A stretch of 64,000 nucleotides of DNA, taken from assembly GCA_002633005.1 (NCBI GenBank), contig NMRA01000323.1:1910-65909 (forward strand), given 5' to 3'. The DNA comes from Phoronis australis. Taxonomy: Eukaryota; Phoronida; Phoronidae. Positions 1 through 12,200 of the stretch are shown here, one piece after another (position 1 is the first letter of the stretch; every line of letters begins with the position of its first letter). Below the pieces are notes generated by a model. That model was not told the DNA's origin. It worked only from the letters and a program-made list of their open reading frames with translations, and ran no database searches. The position numbers and the translations under genes were made by a program.

Positions 1-125
1 GCGTAAAAATGGCGGGAAAATTTTGCGACCTGGCATTTACGAATGCGAGCTGGATTTTGAAAATGCGACCTGGGATTTTGGCTAGGTCGCAAAATGCGAC
101 CTGGCGATTTTAATAGCGTCGAGCC
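1..125. repeat. Degenerate short tandem repeat around GCGACCTGG
   Basis: The first ~120 bases carry several imperfect units built on GCGACCTGG followed by an ATTTTG-like run, some in inverted orientation (AGGTCGCAAAATGCGACC near 85-101 is palindromic). A related stretch recurs near 54945-55010. The function is unknown. It lies upstream of the first visible RPS25 exon and may be intronic or in the promoter region. Confidence 0.6.
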
Positions 126-341
126 CTGTATATATCAGCATGAATTTGATGTTTGAGTCAGTGTGAGGCCTAATTTGCTGAAAAGTTTCCGATGTATGGA
201 CCTCTACCGTTTCTACTGGGCCAGCTAGAGACGGTGATTACTGTCTAGGTTTTATGGTGCTACACATTGCAGCAAGAAACAGAAACAACAGGAATATTTC
301 AAAAGTGGCTATGTTTAGCTAACTATTGTTTTCTCTTTCAG

Positions 342-2083
342 CCGCCAAAGAAGCCTGATCCAAAGGGGGGCAAGACTAGCAAAGCCCCTGCCAAGAAGAA
401 GGAGGGGTCTGGTGGTGGCAAGGCCAAAAAGAAGGTAATCCTCGCTGGGAAGCCTGTCAGTTCCCGAGTATAAGATTTTATTAACATCACATCTGAGTAG
501 CTGTGCTAAAAGTCAAAATACAGCTTTGAATACAAGTGATAAAAAAATCGCGAAATAGGTGTAGCTCATTTTTTCAGTCAATTTGTGCTCGTCTGCCACG
601 GAAGCCAATCGTGCATACTTTTTGTAACCATCACTGCGACACATTCAAACAATGCCTCCCTTTTTTTCCTTTGTGGAAGTTTGAAAACTGTCAGTTACTC
701 GTGTTGATCATGTTTTGGAGGTCCATTATCCAGTTTGGCATTTAAGCTTCCGTAAACACAACATCTCTGACTGAATTAACCTTAAATTCATCCGCTTTAA
801 ATTGTGCAGCGCTTTTTATGAAACGTAGACATTTTAAGGGCAGTTGCATTTGCTAAATATGTTTTTCTTCATATTGTTGTTGAGCAGAAGTGGTCAAAGG
901 GAAAAGTGCGTGACAAGTTGAACAACCTGGTGCTGTTTGACAAGGCCACCTATGACAAGCTGTATAAGGAGGTACCTAGCTACAAACTAATCACCCCATC
1001 CGTGGTGTCAGAGAGGCTGAAGATCAGGGGCTCACTGGCCCGCAAGGCCCTAGAGGAACTGCTTTCCAAAGGTAGAGTAAAGGGGTGCATACCTTACCGT
1101 GATGGATACAGTTAAGCTTGCCTTAGTCCAATCCATTTGGAGTAAGACGGAATCCATCGTATCTGAAGGGTGGAGTGCCCAAACTATAACAAGCATGCTT
1201 TGGAACTTGTCCAGGTTAAGCTCACTTGTTGCTAAGAAGCAGGTCTGGGTGTAGAAGTAATTCAAGTCATCATTCGTGAATTAAGTTGCTGCAATGTGTT
1301 AACAAGGAGCTGGAGACCCAAATTTTTGCTACGGAGTCAAAAACGTCGCAGTCCAATATGCTAAAGCAAATACTGAGGTCATGTCTTCTGTGTTTGTGAA
1401 TGCTGCCACTAGGTATTTCTACTCCCTCTTTTGTTAATTAACTTTTCATAATCATTGCTCCGATAGACTCCACTCTCTCTCAAATTCTCAAATTTATTTT
1501 GATTCAGATCGCTTGCCATTGTGGAATATCTTCCTTGCCTTGCTTAGAGATTTTGGGGTTTGAGTACAAGTAATGGTTGGTGATTATTTGAGACCTAACT
1601 GATCACAGATTAGACCTAATCATCCTTGGTGGCTGGTGTTTTCCCACAGTTGCTGTGTAATTCGCTAAAAACGTAGGTCACGCTTGTCTGTTAAGCAGAA
1701 TATGAAAGGCGTTAACAAATTTTCCTCCAAACTTCCGAAGGTTGTAGAGCATTATTTTGTTTCAGATAACTGGATGGGAAAGTCTCAGTATCTGTTCATA
1801 GCCCAAAACCAGGCTTGGTATCCTCTTAACCATTAATTTTCCACTCGTGTAATTGAGTGAAGCATTAATTGGTTGATGTGGCAGTTTGGGTACCACATTG
1901 CCTTGTGCTCAAAAATTGAGCACCCATGTCCTCATTAGTTAATTGTTGCCTTTTGCTCAGGCACTGAGCCCTGAACCGATGTATAAGCTACACGTTTTAT
2001 TTCCAGGTTTAATCAAGCAAGTTGTCCACCACAACAGCCAGATTATCTACACAAGGAACACATCCTCTAAGGGAGGTGAATAG
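342..2083 (+). CDS. RPS25: Ribosomal protein eS25 (RPS25), start-Met exon not seen
   Basis: This is a small-subunit ribosomal protein of the cytosolic 40S particle, near the head/E site. Three coding exons are visible: 342-434 (acceptor TTTCAG, donor GTAATC), 888-1071 (acceptor GAGCAG, donor GTAGAG) and 2007-2083 (acceptor TTCCAG, stop TAG). The phases join cleanly (0, then 1) and give 117 residues; with the Met this is close to the ~125 usual in animals. The Lys/Gly/Ala-rich N-terminus ([10 protein letters not shown] onward) leads into the winged-helix core, including [20 protein letters not shown] and [19 protein letters not shown], which are near-invariant in the family. As in vertebrates, the exon before PPKK should hold just the ATG. 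No convincing one was found in bases 1-341, so it may lie outside the window. No snoRNA could be shown in the introns. Confidence 0.96.
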
Positions 2084-2115
2084 GCCGATTGCACTGTATT
2101 TTGACTATGTATTAT

Positions 2116-2121
2116 AATAAA
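2116..2121 (+). promoter_or_regulatory. RPS25: Poly(A) signal of RPS25
   Basis: A canonical AATAAA lies 33 bases after the eS25 stop codon, in an AT-rich stretch. The short 3' UTR is typical of ribosomal protein genes. Confidence 0.8.
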
Positions 2122-2129
2122 TATTGAAG

Positions 2130-3266
2130 AAAATTTACCTCCTTTCCATTACTAATACGGTCGATGGTTTCAAGTTCAACCATGACTATGTGTGTTTTAG
2201 GATGGTGTTCCTATACTCTAAATGATGCACGTAACTAAGTGTGGGTGTATGGGAAAATGGGCAGCGTAAATACACCAACTGGCTTCTCGAAAATGTAAAT
2301 GGTTTACATTGATTTAAAACGAAGATTTTCCACCAGTGGCAAGTTTTGGCGAGTGCGTTTAAATTAAAAATGTGCTGTGAAGTTTCAATGGAAATTTTCC
2401 CCTGATTAGGAGTCGTTAATTTCGTTTTCCCTCAAAATTTTATATTTAGAGATTGTAAAGTGTCCATTTTTGCTGTTGTGGGATACAAACCAGTTGACAT
2501 GTAATGGATATTCCTAGGAAATGTATGCTGTGGCAAAATGATGTCTTCAATTTCTTGATTGAGGAACATGTCGGCATCTTGGGAAAAATATACTTAGCAG
2601 GGGCAGATCCAGGATTTTGAGTTAGGGGGGGGGCCAGGGCAGGATTTTGCCTGACAGACATTCGCACCCCCGTACTGCCAAATGGAATCGGGGAGAATTT
2701 TAGGGGGGACCTTGGCCCCCCTCTAAGTCCGCCACTGCTTAGCCTCCAATTTTCTCCGACCAGTGGCATATTGCACCTACACTGTATAGCAACAATTATT
2801 ATAGTTTATTGTAGCATCAGTGCTTGGAGCTTGCGGTTATCAATCTTGAGTGAAGCTACTGTTTTTGGTGCACCTTGTAGATTTAGTTCAAAGAAACGTG
2901 AACAGCGTCATTATTTTACCAATTAGTATAATTAGTGGTCCAACGAAGGTCCATAATGTAATTGTTTCGGTTAAAACAACTGGCTCGTTGTACACAAGTA
3001 ATTTTATTCGAACGGCGAGTGCCGCTTGTGGGACTGCCATTGACATCCTGCTTTGGGTAAGTGCACTCGCAAAACATCCAGTTGTATTCTTTGTAGCTTT
3101 CAAGTTTCTTGGGATTAGCGAGGTCATGCGCAAGTCTCCGCGAGATGTCGCCTTGTGTTGCATGTACCGTAATTGCACTAGTTGAATTGACTTGGCTGGC
3201 GATAGTCTTTGCTCTTGCGTCCACGAATCGCGCTCCAGTTTTTTCGTTGAAACTTGAGTGGCTTAA
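2130..3266. other. Intergenic stretch between RPS25 and SORD
   Basis: This holds the 3' flank of eS25, one MITE (2598-2737) and the 3' flank/UTR of SORD. Between about 2850 and 3224 several frames on both strands stay open for ~100 codons. None resembles a known protein, none has splice support, and the same DNA cannot plausibly code in all of them, so no gene is called. Confidence 0.6.
2598..2737. mobile_element. MITE family A, copy 1, with 5-bp TSD CTTAG
   Basis: This 140 bp non-autonomous element starts CAGGGGCAGATCCAGG and ends CTAAGTCCGCCACTG, so its ends are imperfect inverted repeats (CAGKGGCRGAT type). CTTAG occurs immediately on both sides (2593-2597 and 2738-2742). The interior is shared with 5651-5806: a run of Gs, then GCCTGACAGACATTCGCACC, then GGGAGAATTTTAGG. 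CAG...CTG ends with GGCGGA recall hAT-type MITEs, but 5 bp is shorter than the classical 8-bp hAT duplication. Confidence 0.85.
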
Positions 3267-6200
3267 TTAGTTGTCCTGACAGTGAATCATGACTTTAATG
3301 GCATTTGCATCACGCGATCTGGCTGTGTCGAATGCTTGTACTGTCTGATCCAGTGAAAAGTGATGTGTTATCAGCCACTTGACATCTACTGCCCCTGTGG
3401 AGACCAGCGACAGGGCCTTGGGGTAGCTGAAATTATGAAGCGTAAACATACAGGAATATTCAGACATCTGGATTTGGTACGGTACATCGGTTAATGTCCA
3501 TTAGGTAACAGTCCGCGTATACGCGTATGTGACACGCGCTTTTGTTATTGCTTAGCCTGGTACAAGATAAGGTGTGCGTCGGAAGTGTCCGTTGTCTGCG
3601 GACAAAGTGAGACACGTTTTCCTGTAATATACAACCGTGAGCACGATTTTGGAGTCGCGCAACACGGCGTTTCCAAAAAATACAAGTTTTGACATTGGAT
3701 ATGGACAAAATATTCGTTCAATAGCACGTTTCGTCGATGCAAATAGTCTCGTAGCCCTACATGTGAACACCATTTAAGTCACAACCAGCGTTTGAAATAC
3801 TCGGTAATGGCCCGGGACCACTGAGGGGATTTGTGTTCGGGCCTTTAAACTTTCACATACTGTATAAGCACTATGCATGGGCGGCGCAGCACTGAAAATG
3901 GTGGGGAGGCTAAAGCTCTCTCAGTCCCCCTGAGGTGCACCGCCTATAGACCATGTGCGGTGTAGCACTGATGCGGGGGCTATAGTCCCCAGCCCCCTAT
4001 GGTGCGCCTCCCATGCTATGGAGATGTGATTCAATTTAATTCAAAAGGTCTATTGGATAATTTTTTGCCTCTCACCTCCTGAACGCCAACGAATTTGAAC
4101 CTGGTGGGTAACAAGTGCACGATCGCCTCATTAGTTCTGCACATGATGTATGAACTGGTGAAACGTGTTTTGCAAAATATATTGATTGAGTCCAGTCCGG
4201 GGTTTTTATTTCATAACCGCAGCTTATGTGGTGTTTATGTATTCATCTCAGTTACCAACAATTCGTCGCGTTAATGGCATAACAAATAGGAGTTCTCAAG
4301 TACATGCGCATTTAGTGTACATGTACAGGAAAATATGGAGAAAACGTAGATAGGATCCTTAAAGCAGGGCCAGCAACTTGGCAGCTTCTATTTGTTGAAG
4401 TTCGAACACTGGTCACGACACGCAGATCACTCTTTAGCGCGTGAAAACCTGGCCGTTTTCACGCCAAACATGTCCCAGCTCTTGGTCTAGTTCAGTGAAG
4501 CGCTTTACTGGTTTTACACCTGACTATTGTGTTGCTACATGTATCTGGCCTTATACCTTACCAAGTGGTTATCTCGCCTTACAGTATAAGGACGGACATT
4601 CTTCGTTTTCGGAGCCTATACGGCCAACGTATTGGATTCATGTGCGGTTTGCTCCTTCCAAAGATAAAAAAAAAATCTCGAGTAAGGAAAGAGTACTGAC
4701 ATATTGGGTGCAAGGCTTCATTGACTTCGCTAGGTCAACTGGTTTGGACATCCGATTGGTCTGTAAGCCAGAAGTTGTCATCGGGAATCAGTCCGATGTC
4801 TTTGCCGTTTGGCTCGGCAAAACCGGTGAGTCAGTCAGTCAAGTGTATCCATTTTTAATAACACATACCAGTTAGCATATCTGAAAACCCCTTTAATGTC
4901 GACCTCGCGACAGGCTGCTGATACGATCGGAAGTCGCAAGTCCATCGAGCCTCTCCCAATCAGGACAACACTGCCACCAGACTGGGTCACCTGACATAAT
5001 GGAGACATACATGCAGTTGATATAGGGCATGTGGTAGCAGTAGACCTAGTAACGAGTTTTCCTAAAGTTACGGTAACTCTTCACGTATAGCGATAATTGT
5101 CAAAATTCCCCAACAAAAATGAAACTGCAAGTTCATAGCGAACAATTGTCAAATTCCCCAACAAAGGAGAAACTCTAGTTAGTCTATTATAAACTAAAGA
5201 TGTCAGTTGTTAAAAGAACTTCCAGTAAAGTATCAGTCATTAGCAACATGATAATAAGCCCTTGAAAGTTGGAACGTGACATTTTTGTGCGAAATAAGTG
5301 AAGACTTGCCGAAACTTTCCCGCCTAATTATCTGAACGTAGAGACACGACACAGACAAAAGCGCAGTAGCCACCCGTAGACGAAGTCACCTGACAAAACC
5401 CCTTATCAACGATAAAAGTAAATCAACAGGTAAGTAAAAATATGAGACGCACGTCGACATAAAATTGAAACTCAAGACTGGATAATCCGTGCTTCTAACT
5501 TAAATATCGAACTCGTTGATGATGACGAACGCCTTTCATTTTATTTAACTTCGTCATCACTGTTATTTTTATTGTTATAGTTATTATTATTGCTTTTGCT
5601 GTTGTCATGTGCAAGCCAAGAAATACGTGTAGCATAAGGTAACTTTAATACAGGGGCGGATCCAGGATTTTGAGTTAGGGGGGGCCATGGCAGAGTATTA
5701 ACCAGGATTTTGCCCGACAGACATTCGCACCCCCGTATTGCAAAATGGAATCTGGGAGAATTTTAGGGGGGCATGGCCCCCTTGACCCCCTCTAAATCCG
5801 CCACTGTAATAGGTGTCAGCACACCTTACTATTTCACACCCCAGAATCAGACCTACTTGCAAACCCACGATTAGGCTTTGGTCCGATCCACTGCATTCTA
5901 ACGTGACATCCGGTTTGTTTTCTATCGCCTCTTCCACCAGACGGACTATGTCTTCATCCGACTTAGATAAGACGTTTATAATTGCGTCAGCTCCATGTTT
6001 TCGCGCAACTTGCAGTCTCGTGTCGTCTATGTCTGAAAATGAATACCTCTGCTGTTTGCAGCGCAAAATAAAAAAATCATCCGATTAGTAAGCATATAAT
6101 TCGCAAGTGAGGAGAGTTCCGCCACTAAAAACCACGGCAGACCAACTGGGGGCCTCAGTTTCTCGACGAAGCTATTGGTTTTTGTGTTATGATTAGCCAA

Positions 6201-9200
6201 AAGTGAGAAATCTGACTACGAACAAAGTTGATTTTTTGTCTTGCGTTTCTCGAAACCTTTGGCCTCTTATGTCTAGTCGCCGACAATTAAAAAGCGTTAT
6301 AAGCGAGGCGCTTATAACGCAAGGACCTCGCTAAAAACCAAGACTTCATAGGGATTACGTGACATATTGCCTTACATTTAAACGAGGACATGTGATTTTG
6401 GCTAGATTTTAGCGAAGTCCAAGCATTAGTGAACTTTACCCGGGTTAAGCCATCCGTTGACTATTTTTTGCTGGAAGTGAAAGGTAAAAGCGTATAGACT
6501 CTAAACGCAGGTCCTACTCCAAGAAGCCACGTGCTGCGCCTGAGCGATGATTTCATCGGGTACAAAACGGCGAACTTACAAATTAAAGCTGCAAATTGAT
6601 AAACGTGTTTCCGTTGAAGAAACTAATTTTGACTTAAACCACTCGCTGCTCTAAAATAACCTTCGGCTTGTTCCTTACTCTAATGAGAAATGAATTATGG
6701 TCTTGTAAAGAAATGACTGTTCGTTATTGTTCGAGGTCATATTTGACGAATAAAATGACAAGCCGTAGATCCCAACCACGAGCAATAACACGATTAGATG
6801 CGTTTCTCACATTACCCAGGTGCCAACATGGTTTACTCTTCGTTCCACTACTTTAAAGCATATACTTGTGCGTACCCGTCATACAGACAAACATGGCACC
6901 TCTGTTCTTGGCGACCATGAGACATAATAGCCCCACTGGTCCCGCTCCACAAATGAGAACACGTGATCCAGCGGCTATGTTGCCCCGTTCACACCCATAC
7001 ACAGCAACTGCCAGCGGCTCCAGCATGGCGCCCTCGTCTAAAGTTACGTGATCTGGCAATCTACAAAGAGTATGGAGCGGAGTAACGTTCTTGTTGCAAG
7101 TATAAAAGCTATTTAAGCATGAAATGTGTTTTGTTGATAAAGTAATTACAGGGGTTTTAGTTAAAACATTTTCTTGTTCTTTTTAGATGACCGTTGTCAT
7201 TGCTGGATTGTAGCCTGACGACAAACACAACGATACAAACAGATTTTTTTTATCTAGTAATTTATAGTAGGCGGGTCCAGGGCCGGTCAAGGGGATCCAG
7301 GCCTGTCACTCATTTTTTCCCTTAATTTTAGTCTAGAGTTTTCAAATTGTTGAATTGGATCCCCTTAATTGTTAAAAAACCTTGATCAGCCCTTTTAATT
7401 CATGCGATAATCTTGTTAACGTTTTGAAGTTTGCCGAGCTAAATAAGAGCACCTGGTGCGCGCGAAGAGTCGATGATGTCTCCAAAATTGGCTTCCAAGG
7501 TGCTTAATTAGAGGTGATGTGTGTTCCTTGAAGAATACAACCATGACATCTATTAGTATAATCATCATCATCATCATCATTATTAACCAATGGTGTATTA
7601 AAAGAAGACAGTGCTTTCCATACGGGCATTATTGTATCAAAAATGTGTGATCTACGTGTACCAGATATTAAAGATATTTTTGTTCGTGTAGATTATTATT
7701 TTACCCCAGCTAGATAGATTTTGCGTCACCCACTCCAAAATGTTTGCATAATTGTTTTTCTGAGCATAATTAAAGAGAGGCAACCGGAATGACGTAGAAG
7801 GCAGACGATTAGGAAATGGAATTCAGGAATGGCTTAAATCACTATTATGTCGCGCTAGTTTATCGGTTCCAGAAAATGGAATCCAGTAGGCCTAATTATA
7901 TTGAAGGTAAACCCACTGTTCCACTCGAAATGCAGAATGTGTGGCGCTGAAAGATGGTTTCAAACGATTTCCTGCTCTGGAGATAGAACGTCTGCATTCC
8001 GCACCTCACCCACGCCTTCAGATGTTTATAACAATTGAACAATGCCGGAAACAATTTTGTTATTATTTTCCTCCCGCCACCTGCTGCGTCTTTCTAATTA
8101 ATCATCCTTATCGATCGTTGGTCACTTTTTGTAGTATGCATACTTTTGCACTACCCTATGTGACAAAGGGTGGGCCTGTTTGTCGTATTACAGACTTCGG
8201 CAAGATTCAAACTCAACAGCGAAACAGCAATGTCACGAAGTATACCTACAACCGGCACTTACTGGAACAACACGCCTTTTCGGCACAGACAAGTCAAAGT
8301 TTTATAACACACCTCCTACAGTGATAACCACTTTCAACTTTACCACCTGTTTAGGTGGAGAGTCTCTTTGAAACCGTGGTTAGTTGGTGAGCGTACGTAG
8401 GTCTATTAGCGCTAGTCACTGTATTGGACTTCGCACTCCACAAACCACATTGGCAACTTCTCTGACCATAAAGTTGGCGGTTTTTTTGTGATGGAAGATG
8501 GGTTCGTGCACTTTCACTCCTAGTTGTAGGCCTAGGCTACACGTAAACTGTATGACGACACCTGCAAACACTTACTTGTAGCAAAAGTCTGCCGCGTGAG
8601 CGTAATACTTTGCTATATTGCCATGGACAGGGGGCGTCGCACAAAACTTCACCTCGTGACACAAGTTGTAACGCCCATGTTTGCAAATCTCACATATCCG
8701 ACACGGAATGCCAGGCTCAATCGCCACGCGATCACCTGAAACCACATTCAATCTATCATTGGTTAACATTACCTGTCCTTACTGACAGTGTGTACTTGTA
8801 TATTACTAATTGGATTCCTTCACTCCGTCAGAACCGTACAAGCAAAGGCTAGGGGGACGCAGTGCGTGACGCACTCTTCCGTTCAGATACCTACTCAGGG
8901 ATACGGACGCCTTTGAGCCCGTTAGCGCATCAAAGAATAAAAAGGTGTAAGTACATTGCAGCAGTGCGCCCCCAGAGACATCTTTTAAAACGCAACACCT
9001 TCAAAAATGTAAGGTTCTTGTCAACTTACAGCCACCCATGCCAAATGATGTCGTATGGAAGGCACAAGGTATTGTTTAACTTACGAGATCCATGCGACGG
9101 GCGTACGAGCGCCGCGTGGTTATCGCCTATGGGACACTACCATTGTTTTCCTGTGTTGTGTCTTTGTTAGATATAACAATACAGATCGCGTGGATATCGT

Positions 9201-12200
9201 ACCTTGCATGCACATCATCCGGTTACCGACAAATACTTGCCATAAAACAAAGTGAACAATTTACCCGCCTGTCTACCTAGTTTCCCGTGGGTAGTCGTGT
9301 AAAGCATGATTTTGTTCTTATTTTGATTGCCCCAGGGGGCTTCTGTTTCATATGTTACCACTTCAATTACACTAAGTCTGCTGGACAAAACTTTTTCAAA
9401 AAAGGCACACTCTTTGTCATCAGGTGTGCCCAAAGGGCACAGGTTCAAACCTGTCGGGGTTTGCTCCAATAGCGCAATTTTGTACCAGTTCTAGCTCCAA
9501 TAAAGGCGTGTAGCTGAATGAGCTAGAAGTGACAGTTCGTAAAAAAATATTGCTCGAGACCGGGCTCATTAGCAGGTGTTGGCGTGTCACAGCAGGTCAT
9601 GTGCCAAGCAACGGTCTCGAAGAGTAACGAGCTGCCAGATCTTCAGTTTCCAAGCACCAAAACTACATTTTTCTTCCAGTGCCGGTGACTGAGGAACAAA
9701 TTAGACCAGCTTGTTACACTGAAAATTCATTAATTCGATGGAACACGGTTTTTTACAGAATTGAAAGACGCGGTTCCTTTTCACTATAGTTTTTAACTGA
9801 TAAAGGTATAACAACAGGTTATGACCGATTTGGGACTGAAATTTTGATGAATCAATCCCGGGTTGTTCAGAAGAGCGAACATGTAAAGCTGATCATGGCT
9901 TGAAAATCTGCCGAGGGTGTTTTTTGAACATATGTTCAAAATCCAATTTTGAATTTTTTAGTTCGTATAGCTGCAGGCAGTGAAGTTGTCACACTAGTCT
10001 TCAGTCATCGTACTACCATCTGCACAGTTGTTGTGCAACTGTTCGTGTCACCACAAGTCCGTTGATCAACCTTGTGACATTCAAAGAGTTGTACGATGAA
10101 TTGGCTTACCTCAAAATAGAACTGCTGCCTGGTAGTTTGATAATTGGCGCAGTTTTGTTACACATCCAGCAGAATTAATGAGGAACATATTATTGCAATA
10201 TTAAACAAAATTTTAAGTAGTAGAATTCACATTCCGTGACCAATTTTCAAAATTTAAAAACCCATTCACGTGTGCTTTTCGCGAAATATTCGAACTTGCT
10301 ATTTAAAAGCTTTCAAAACGAAAATTTAAAAGTACTAATAGCGCCCCCAATGTGTTTATGATGGGTCTCATTATCTAGAGAACAATATCAACAGCAGCCT
10401 GAGGCGATTTAATTAACCACAACGGCATGGCAAATTTTTTCCGACTTAGTATAAGTATAAGTTTGGTGAGTTTAAGCTACACAAACGTGTTTGGGATTGA
10501 AGCCTTTTAGCCCCAGGCAGTCACGTATAACGTTTTCAAGAAAGCTGAAAATTTCAAATTTGACTACCGAGTCCTCGTGATGTACTTTAGGAGAAATCAA
10601 ATTGACTCATTCTCAGGAAAAGGAATAAGAAAACAGCATTTGTAAGTTTTTAGAGAAATATTTAATTTTTTTGCATTTATTTAACAAGGTGTCCGAGAAA
10701 TGCTAATTTTTAGAAAAACAATATTACAAACGTCTAGACGTAGCGCATGTGAATTTTTATGATCATAGAGGATTTTCAAAACATCTTATTTCATGGCTTT
10801 GAATTTAATATTTTAAAAGATACTTTTTAATAAATTTGTTAGTTACTTAAAGCGTCCCTTTTTAGATAATCTGGACATAAAAAGTTTGAAGGGAACGTCC
10901 ATTAGTAAGTATCCAGGAAAATATCTCATGAGATTGAACTAAAATGTATGGTTGAGGTCATTATACGCTGCTTAGCTGAAATCGTGACGCCATAACGCTG
11001 CTTAGCTGGAATCGTAACGCCCTAATTACTTTCATTCTCAGCAATAGCAACGTCCGAAAGCCGATAAAAAATTTCCGTAGACCATTTACTTGACTTCAGG
11101 CGCGCTTTATCTCTTGAGGACGGCGTGACCGATACATGCATTGCGTTGGCGGCAAAACTACTGGCTCCTTGTGGGCGGTTAGACAGTCATTGAAAGGGTT
11201 AGGTGAGGATAACGTCGCCTGATACCGCACTGGTGCTTCTTGGCGGACTCTTTGAACTCTATCGTGTTCTTTGAGAAGTCGTGCATTGCATTGGTGAATA
11301 GGCCTACTAGCCGTCCATCGCACTCGTTTGTGCAGGTAGCGGAAGTAAGCGTATCAGTGAGATGTAATAAAACTATTTGTCGCCTCAGGAGGAATATACG
11401 GGGCATCCCGCTTGCTGGATGGGAAATTTTGTGCTGAGCTTTCAGGAATGATACATTTTAGGACAGAAACGAATTACTGCTGAATAACTTTCTGAGAAGA
11501 TCTCCATTAGCTGACACAATTTCGCGAAGAAATAAGCTTACGATGGTATCAAGACAAATTTTCAGTTAATTTTTGGCGTCCACAGGCTTACATGCCTAGG
11601 GGTACGTCCACTGAGATAAGCCAAATTTCAATACCTCGTTTCAAATGCTTCACGTCCCTTCCAACCTCTAAGACAGTGCCGCTAGCTTCGTGTCCGACAA
11701 CCATGGGTTCGTGAACAGTAAACCGTCCACATCGACCGTACAGCCAGTATTTGATGTCTGATCCACAAATTCCCACGGACCCCATAGACAGCAGCACTTC
11801 TGTGAGATAAAACAAGTACATGTGTACTTTAACTCCAAAAATCGATTGGAAATGCGAACGCTTCCCAGAAGCTCTAGAATGGCAAAGGAAATGTGGTAAT
11901 GGTATGGTGTAACGTGACTGAATTTTGAGAACCAGTTTGCTCCACTGAATAACGGGCATCAAACTGGTTCTAAAAGTACGTGCACGTTATGTCCGACTAT
12001 TGTCGGAATCACCATCGCCACTTGCTTCACTCTGGTTTAAATTACACAATGAAGATTGCCTGCAACTAATGCTATGGAATTTCCTGATAGCACGATGTAG
12101 CATACAATGCAATTAGCAAAATTATCAAATTTCCACTGAAAGGTGTTGATCCTAGGAAGCTGCAGTAAAATCCATCCCCAGACAACCGTTAATAAATTTT

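Noticed and set aside
2850-3224. Three overlapping ~100-codon frames on both strands
   Set aside because: Mutually exclusive frames without recognisable motifs; probably a chance lack of stops in slightly GC-richer DNA between RPS25 and SORD.
9430-9465. B-box-like GGTTCAAACCTG after a CCCAAAGGGC hairpin
   Set aside because: No A box or tRNA fold upstream; the palindrome alone explains it.
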